From contig SZPG01000047.1 in assembly GCA_030263595.1 (NCBI GenBank), positions 1 to 33,089 on the forward strand: a DNA stretch of 33,089 nt. The letters are read 5' to 3'. The position numbers and the translations under genes were made by a program. This document shows, one piece after another, positions 28,970 through 33,089 of the stretch. Every line of letters begins with the position of its first letter. Positions within the stretch are counted from its first letter, which is position 1. Under the pieces are notes generated by a model, which was not told the DNA's origin, did no database searches, and saw only the letters and a program-made list of their open reading frames with translations. This stretch comes from Chloroflexi bacterium CFX6. GTDB lineage: Bacteria > Chloroflexota > Anaerolineae > Anaerolineales > Villigracilaceae.

Positions 28970-30949
28970 TTAGGGGCTTTCCCAATAGACCTCCGCCCAA
29001 TGGACGGGATGATCGGTCGCCGATGCGGGCGGCAGGACGTAGACCGGGTTACGCACGCCCAGCGAGGGGGAAACGAAAATGTGGTCAATGCGATTTTCGC
29101 CGGACATGTCCACGCCACCGCCGATCTCGGACGGGTAGACGCTGGCCCAGGCGTTGACGTACACACTGTCAATCAATTGATAGGCTTCCTCGTAATCCCG
29201 CAGGTTGTAATCGCCCAGCGCGATCACGTGGGGTTTATCCTTCGAGCGATCCAGGAGCGTGCGGGCAAATACCAACATGGCGGTATCCGAACCGTCGGGG
29301 TGGACGTTGTAAATGGTAAACACGCGCCCGCCTACCTCGATCTCCGCTTCGGCAGCGCCGATCTCGTCCCGGTCGCTGAACGTGAAGACGGAGCGCGGGT
29401 TCATCAATGGATATTTCGACAGGATGGCGGTGCCATACGTGCCGGTCACTGTGGTCGGACCGTAATAGGAATAATAACCCAGGTTTTCGGCGAAGTAGCG
29501 GATGTGATCGTTGTTGTTGAGGGAGATGCGCGTCGAATCGGATTCCTGCAATGCAAGGATGTCCGGCGAGACCCTACGGATGAGCGCCAGTTGCGCGCCG
29601 AAAGACCTCTCTCCAAAATCGTCGTTGGATTGCTGGGTGTTGTAGGTCATTACCACGAGGGAGGCGCGGTTTGCCGCTTCGACCTGCGCGCGTTTCGCCG
29701 GTAGAGAGAAAACGACAGTCGCTACAAAGATCGCAAAAAGCAGAATGCCCCATCCCCACCGGAATCCCTCGGCGGAATCTTTTTCATACACGTATTCCGT
29801 TCTCTTTGCGCGCCGGGCGAGGAGGGTAACGATCCCTGCAATCAGAAAATAGGAAAACCAAAATTTCCCTCGGAACCACAGGCTGACCGGTTCGACATAG
29901 CCCCACACGTTGGTAAAGATGTGGGCAAAGACGAGCAGGATCAGGACGAAACCACCCAGAAGGATTCCGGGGATAAGGCTGCGCGGCGTTAAGTCTGCGC
30001 GTTGGATGCGGTCGAGGAAGAGGCGCATATCGAGGAAGATCGCCGGGAAGAGCAGGAGCATGAGGATCAGCGGGATCTGTTGAATCCAGCCGGGGGGTGT
30101 GACAACTACGGGAGGTGAATCAGGCGTCGGCGGGAAGGGGACGCGCTGCGCCAACAGGGTGGCGGTCAGGGACAGGGTGAAGAGCAGGTTCCAAAGCAGG
30201 AGAAGGCGCGGGCTGAGCCATCCCACAACATCCGTTCGCGCGAGCGAAATCCAAACCCATCCAACGGAGAGCAGGCTGACCGCGATCACGATCAGGGTGT
30301 AGTTCCCTTCGGTCCAGCGGGCGATGACGGACGGGGCGGAGAAGGCGAACCAAACCATCGCGAGGACGAGAAAGAGACCGAGGAGGGGAGCCGCCGCGCC
30401 GCCCGATTTTTCCGCGCCCGCCGCTTCGTCCCTGACTTCGAGTTGACTCAACAGACCGCCGAGGATCAATCCCACCCCCCAGCCGACCCACCCACCGGCA
30501 GGGATGAGGGAATAATCGAGTCCGTGACCCGCCGTGCGCAACAATACGGACACGGCGACCGCCAGCGCAAGCCCGGCGGAACCCCACAAGCCGGTTTGCA
30601 AATCCGCGCCTTTGGGCTTTGCCTTTGCCAAGAGGAGGAACATGCCGAATGCGGCAAACACGCCGAAGCCGGAAGCCAACATGCGGTTCGCGGTGTTCAG
30701 GTAGGGGAGCAAGCCCCGTGCAAGGAATAACGCCGCAAACGTGACCCACAATACCTGGCGCGGATATTTTTTGTAAAAAGGAACCAACAGGATGGGCGAG
30801 AAGAAGAACAGCACGCCGAGCGCTTTTTCGTCCAGCCTCGTGTTCATCAAGTCCAGGATGTAGATGGACTCGACAAGCGTTCCGGCGGATTGAATGAAGA
30901 ACAGGATGACGATCGCAAAGACGGGGATGATCGCAAGGGAATTTTTCAC
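28970..30949 (-). CDS. Multi-pass membrane protein with C-terminal EEP (CWH43-like) phosphodiesterase domain
   Basis: A 659-residue protein. The first 425 residues are hydrophobic with roughly twelve membrane helices. The last 230 are an endonuclease/exonuclease/phosphatase domain: N437 (MTYNTQQ), E469 (LALQESDSTR), the pattern TGTYGTAILSKYPL, IYNVHPDG, LGDYNLRD (Asp/Asn pair), RIDHIFVSP and the final ATDHPVHW. The catalytic set is complete. The block around LQESD...YFAENLGYYSYYGP resembles the C-terminal part of eukaryotic CWH43/PGAP2IP, which acts in GPI-lipid remodelling; a lipid or phosphodiester substrate at the membrane is therefore plausible. It starts at GTG 30949 with AGGAGG 6 nt upstream. 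The orientation of the EEP domain is not decided. Confidence 0.85.
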   Translation of the reverse strand: MKNSLAIIPVFAIVILFFIQSAGTLVESIYILDLMNTRLDEKALGVLFFFSPILLVPFYKKYPRQVLWVTFAALFLARGLLPYLNTANRMLASGFGVFAAFGMFLLLAKAKPKGADLQTGLWGSAGLALAVAVSVLLRTAGHGLDYSLIPAGGWVGWGVGLILGGLLSQLEVRDEAAGAEKSGGAAAPLLGLFLVLAMVWFAFSAPSVIARWTEGNYTLIVIAVSLLSVGWVWISLARTDVVGWLSPRLLLLWNLLFTLSLTATLLAQRVPFPPTPDSPPVVVTPPGWIQQIPLILMLLLFPAIFLDMRLFLDRIQRADLTPRSLIPGILLGGFVLILLVFAHIFTNVWGYVEPVSLWFRGKFWFSYFLIAGIVTLLARRAKRTEYVYEKDSAEGFRWGWGILLFAIFVATVVFSLPAKRAQVEAANRASLVVMTYNTQQSNDDFGERSFGAQLALIRRVSPDILALQESDSTRISLNNNDHIRYFAENLGYYSYYGPTTVTGTYGTAILSKYPLMNPRSVFTFSDRDEIGAAEAEIEVGGRVFTIYNVHPDGSDTAMLVFARTLLDRSKDKPHVIALGDYNLRDYEEAYQLIDSVYVNAWASVYPSEIGGGVDMSGENRIDHIFVSPSLGVRNPVYVLPPASATDHPVHWAEVYWESP

Positions 30950-31114
30950 TTCCTTCCTCCTTCGATGGAACGATCAAAGAGCCTGTTTCGTTGTAATCGC
31001 TATCATACCATCAGTTCAGGACGCGCACCCGCAGCGACCATTGGCAGGGAGTCGAATCCTCTCATACGGAATTTACATGACATTCGTAAAATCGTCCGCC
31101 ACGCTCGCAAGTCC
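30950..31114. other. Intergenic stretch, nothing recognised except a possible promoter
   Basis: Upstream of the EEP gene a minus-strand TATGAT (around 31002-31007) may be a -10 box, without a good -35. No gene or repeat family is evident until the 96-bp elements begin. Confidence 0.3.
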
Positions 31115-31210
31115 AGACCTGACAGGTTTCACCGTGACGCTCGTCCATCGCAACCCATGCGCGGACATGAGACTCCGACCGTAAGACTTTCGTGGAAACC
31201 TGTCAGGTCT
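31115..31210. repeat. 96-bp MITE-like element, copy 1
   Basis: The unit is bounded by a perfect 16-bp terminal inverted repeat, AGACCTGACAGGTTTC and GAAACCTGTCAGGTCT. Its 64-bp centre contains CGCAACCCATGCGCGGACAT and encodes nothing credible. A second copy follows after 12 bp. Confidence 0.85.
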
Positions 31211-31222
31211 TATCCCATCACC

Positions 31223-31318
31223 AGACCTGACAGGTTTCATCGTGACGCTCGTCCATCGCAACCCATGCGCGGACATAGGACTCCGACCGCAAGACTTTCG
31301 CGGAAACCTGTCAGGTCT
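31223..31318. repeat. 96-bp MITE-like element, copy 2
   Basis: It has the same length, orientation and 16-bp terminal inverted repeats as the copy at 31115-31210, differing at a few central positions. The two are in direct tandem, separated by 12 bp. The right end lies at the 3' end of the AT-rich membrane gene's readthrough frame. Confidence 0.85.
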
Positions 31319-32060
31319 TTTCACGCGAACGCCTCCGCCAGCAGACTCTCAAACAACCCGCTGACCCTTCGACTGCGCTCAGGGCAAGCCTGCCTCCCCG
31401 CCTCGCGAGGCTCAAACGCCGAGTTCCTCCCTCGCACGAAGTCTCCGAGCGAAGCGAGTGGGAGCGACTCTTTAGCCGATAAGCAAGAATAGTCTCGTAG
31501 ATGTAGCTGTAAAACCAATTACTTTGTATGTTTGCTCGAATTACCAATTGATAAGAGAGAAACAAGAACACACCAGATAAAACAAGAAACAACCAATTAT
31601 TTGTATTAATGAATTGAATTACCTCATCAACCATCAATATGGCAAGTCCAAAACTTACGTTTCTCAGCATTATGCTCAAAGCATTAAATCTATCTGCTTC
31701 TTCGGCAACAGATGGGTTATGAATGTAAACATAAGCTCGCAGTATCGCCCAATCATCCTCTTCAAAATCAATTATCCATCGGTCAGTATGTTTTTGTTTG
31801 AAACTTTCCAGTACGCGAGCGCTTGTCCCGCGTTTTCTAAAAATATGGCGCCATGCGGCTCCTACTCGTTCCATTGCTGTACCTACTAAATATGCTATTA
31901 ACAATAATAACAATGAAGGGAGAACTCCAATATCATTCAATGAACTTATATCTATTTTGATCCATCCCAAGACTCTGGCAAATTCGCCAAATGCAATGAG
32001 ATAAACACCACCAGGCACAATACGTGAAAAGAGGTCGTAAACACCTAATCGAAAGTTCAT
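31311..32060 (-). CDS. AT-rich multi-pass membrane protein, 3' end replaced by repeat sequence
   Basis: A 249-residue frame starts MNFRLGVYDLFSRIVPGGVY. About four hydrophobic helices are visible (PGGVYLIAFGEFARVLGW, VLPSLLLLLIAYLVGTA, MLRNVSFGLAILMVDEVI, WLFLVLSGVFLFLSYQLV), with a charged loop between helices 2 and 3. No family is recognised. From about residue 197 onward (after ETILAYRLK) the residues are encoded by the 138-bp repeat and its flank, so the original C-terminus is lost. The coding part is clearly more AT-rich than its neighbours, suggesting recent transfer. GGAGG lies 8 nt before the ATG and overlaps the end of an hsdS relic, so the gene probably once sat in a restriction-modification operon; an accessory defence role is only a guess. 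Confidence 0.6.
   Translation of the reverse strand: MNFRLGVYDLFSRIVPGGVYLIAFGEFARVLGWIKIDISSLNDIGVLPSLLLLLIAYLVGTAMERVGAAWRHIFRKRGTSARVLESFKQKHTDRWIIDFEEDDWAILRAYVYIHNPSVAEEADRFNALSIMLRNVSFGLAILMVDEVIQFINTNNWLFLVLSGVFLFLSYQLVIRANIQSNWFYSYIYETILAYRLKSRSHSLRSETSCEGGTRRLSLARRGGRLALSAVEGSAGCLRVCWRRRSREKT
31333..31470. repeat. 138-bp direct repeat, copy A (contains hsdS-type tail)
   Basis: It is identical to 32081-32218 except at three positions. It contains the palindromic core CCCTTCGACTGCGCTCAGGG and, on the minus strand, codons for GLFESLLAE followed here by AFA and a stop, the kind of end seen in type I specificity subunits. It replaces the natural 3' end of the membrane protein gene. Confidence 0.9.
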
Positions 32061-32062
32061 TT

Positions 32063-32286
32063 CTATATTCCTCCAAAACTCTCCGCCAACAGACTCTCAA
32101 ACAACCCGTTGACCCTTCGACTGCGCTCAGGGCAAGCCTGCCTCTCCGCCTCGCGAGGCTCAAACGCCGAGTTCCTCCCTCGCACGAAGTCTCCGAGCGA
32201 AGCGAGTGGGAGCGACTCGACCCGCGCCGCCACGCCCCCAAACTCTTCTTGCAGGCTCAGCGGCGGGACGCGTGTCATGGAATTCA
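32063..32286 (-). pseudogene. hsdS: hsdS C-terminal relic with repeat insertion
   Basis: On the minus strand the frame reads TRVPPLSLQEEFGGVAARVE, then about 36 repeat-encoded residues (including LGDFVRGRNSAFEPREAE), then NGLFESLLAESFGG and a stop. The first and last blocks are the normal consecutive end of many type I specificity subunits (P-PPLxLQ-EF...LF-SLL--AF). The interruption keeps the frame. Upstream sequence is unrelated, so only the last part of the gene survives. Its stop overlaps the ribosome site of the AT-rich membrane gene. Confidence 0.6.
32081..32218. repeat. 138-bp direct repeat, copy B
   Basis: It matches 31333-31470 at 135 of 138 positions by eye. The copies flank the AT-rich membrane gene in direct orientation. 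It includes CCCTTCGACTGCGCTCAGGG, CGCCTCGCGAGGC and CTCCGAGCGAAGCGAGTGGG, each with internal palindromic character. Confidence 0.9.
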
Positions 32287-32301
32287 CGTCCATTTATTTG
32301 C

Positions 32302-32332
32302 TATAATATCATCAGTCAGCCACCTTTGGCTG
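32302..32332 (+). promoter_or_regulatory. -10 box and downstream palindrome of the toxin-antitoxin operon
   Basis: TATAAT (32302-32307) is followed at 32317-32332 by CAGCCA-CCTT-TGGCTG, a perfect 6-bp inverted repeat beginning at the predicted transcription start. It could be an autoregulatory operator or a 5' hairpin in the mRNA. Confidence 0.5.
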
Positions 32333-32346
32333 GCAAGGAGAACGAA

Positions 32347-32637
32347 ATGTTACAACAAGTGACCATTCAAACCAGCGACGCCAAGCGGCTCAAACCACTC
32401 ATCAAGAGCGCCATCCAGATTCAACTGGATGACATCGAGCATGGCATCCAGTTGACCCGCGACCGCTTGGAAGCATTCGAGAAACAGTATGGTATGAGCA
32501 CCAAAGAGTTCCTGCGCCGTTTCAAGCCTGGCGACTTGGAAGAAACGCTCGATTTCCTCGACTGGCAGGGCGAGACCAAAATGCTGGCGCTGCTCGAAGA
32601 GAAAAAAGCCGCTTATAAGGAAGCGCAGGTCAAATGA
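32347..32637 (+). CDS. Putative antitoxin of the TumE-type module
   Basis: A 96-residue, highly charged helical protein (MLQQVTIQTSDAKRLKPLIK, then DDIEHGIQLTRDRLEAFEKQ and LEETLDFLDWQGETKMLALL). It precedes the TumE-like gene with a 4-bp ATGA overlap, the arrangement of an antitoxin-first operon. The KEFLRRFKPGDLEETLDFLDW segment resembles small proteins found next to DUF6516/TumE genes; the assignment rests mostly on position. AAGGAG lies 6 nt before the ATG. The palindrome near the promoter may be its operator, though no standard DNA-binding fold is evident in the sequence. Confidence 0.75.
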   Translation: MLQQVTIQTSDAKRLKPLIKSAIQIQLDDIEHGIQLTRDRLEAFEKQYGMSTKEFLRRFKPGDLEETLDFLDWQGETKMLALLEEKKAAYKEAQVK

Positions 32638-33023
32638 AAGTGCGCGGCGGGATCGCGGGATACTTTCGGCATATCGCTAATGTTCTCGCGCTTTCACGCG
32701 CCGTCAAATCACAGAACGTCCACGCCGAAAAACGCACACCAACCGAAGGCTTTCTGCGCGGGGACGTGGTTTTCAAAGACGGCTCACGCTTGCATTTCAG
32801 GGAACTGGTCTCCACACATCCGAGCGTGCAATTGGTCAGTTATACCTATCAATACATGCAGGCGGATGGAACAACGATCTTTCGTTACGATGACTCCGAC
32901 CATTTCCTGAGATTGCCCACCGCGCCACATCACAAACACATTGGGGAAACTGAGGTCGTCGCGGCAGAGGCGCCCGATTTACAGTCTGTCCTGAAAGAAA
33001 TCGAAGGGATGATTGGAATGTAA
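32634..33023 (+). CDS. tumE: TumE-family (DUF6516) toxin
   Basis: A 129-residue protein. The family pattern is in the second half: GDVVFKDGSRLHFRELVS, SYTYQYMQADGTTIFRYDDS and the His-rich stretch PHHKHIG (98-104), ending in LQSVLKEIEGMI. RYD...H and PHHKH are the conserved motifs of DUF6516 proteins, classed as toxins of type II modules; the molecular target is not known to me. The first 40 residues (RGGIAGYFRHIANVLALSRA) are unusually long for the family and may be a separate helix. It overlaps the antitoxin gene by 4 bp. A palindromic repeat element begins at the first base after the stop codon. Confidence 0.8.
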   Translation: MKVRGGIAGYFRHIANVLALSRAVKSQNVHAEKRTPTEGFLRGDVVFKDGSRLHFRELVSTHPSVQLVSYTYQYMQADGTTIFRYDDSDHFLRLPTAPHHKHIGETEVVAAEAPDLQSVLKEIEGMIGM

Positions 33024-33089
33024 TGTCATTGCGAGCGCACTTTGCGAAGCAATCCCCTGTTACTGGAGACTGCTTCGTTCCTCGCAGTG
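33024..33089. repeat. TGTCATTGCGAG palindromic element, cut by window end
   Basis: The left end TGTCATTGCGAG starts immediately after the tumE stop. GAAGCAATCCCCTGTTACTG and GGAGACTGCTTCGTTCCTCG follow, and the right terminal repeat runs into the window edge. Confidence 0.85.

Noticed and set aside
31115..31318. Tandem repeat units considered as a CRISPR array
   Set aside because: There are only two 96-bp units, each with its own terminal inverted repeats and a conserved centre; there are no variable spacers and no cas genes.

Overview
The window looks like a piece of a Chloroflexota chromosome, most likely an Anaerolineae/Anaerolineales-type bacterium. This is inferred from gene content (an Agl23-like GT-C protein fused to NHL repeats, LysM and CAP surface proteins, a large cyclase-STAND-TPR regulator), from moderate-to-high GC coding sequence, and from intergenic spaces full of short palindromic and heptanucleotide repeats. 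No marker gene fixes the taxon. No rRNA, CRISPR array, transposase or prophage is seen. One tRNA, Leu(UAG), is present.

Layout. 1-1678 (-): a membrane-anchored NB-ARC/TPR STAND protein cut by the window edge. 1867-2673 (-): a two-cluster ferredoxin-like protein, divergent from a radical SAM/HhH protein (2944-4167) that appears to be read from a leaderless mRNA. 4202-5666 (-): a cytoplasmic HtrA-like protease and a LuxR regulator with a dead receiver, in one operon. 6039-6524: a SET-domain protein behind a structured leader. 6628-7909: a type I restriction-modification graveyard (an hsdR-start/hsdS-end chimera, an hsdS tail, a further hsdS-like scrap) holding an intact VapBC-type module. 7975-8397 (-): unknown small protein. 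8557-8638: tRNA-Leu. 8756-10893: tig and clpP, a proteostasis pair. 11034-13017: HAD phosphatase and rlmN. 13081-14340: ECF sigma factor and a LysM-bearing anti-sigma factor. 14486-18184: the GT-C/NHL fusion.

18276-19418 (-): formate/nitrite channel and a stand-alone Lrp-type ligand-binding domain, with a perfect CRP-type palindrome over the predicted transcription start. 19572-21200 (-): CAP/LysM surface protein and rluE. 21241-21642: small unknown protein. 21639-25550 (-): a 1303-residue soluble-adenylyl-cyclase-like protein, divergent from a SpoU-class RNA methyltransferase (25580-26272); the two start codons are 29 bp apart and both look leaderless. 26325-27014: M23 peptidase with SH3b. 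27446-28063 (-): response regulator, also leaderless-like. 28209-28898 (-): zinc-finger protein. 28970-30949 (-): multi-pass membrane protein with a CWH43-like EEP domain. 30950-32346: repeats, a second hsdS relic and an AT-rich membrane protein gene held between two 138-bp direct repeats. 32347-33023: a TumA/TumE-type toxin-antitoxin pair.

Two themes run through the window. First, several genes have a TAnAAT box exactly 6 bp before the ATG and no Shine-Dalgarno sequence, the geometry expected of leaderless transcripts. Second, several dispersed palindromic repeat families sit not only between genes but also in frame inside genes (tig, rlmN, the SpoU methyltransferase, hsdS relics), adding residues to otherwise normal housekeeping proteins.
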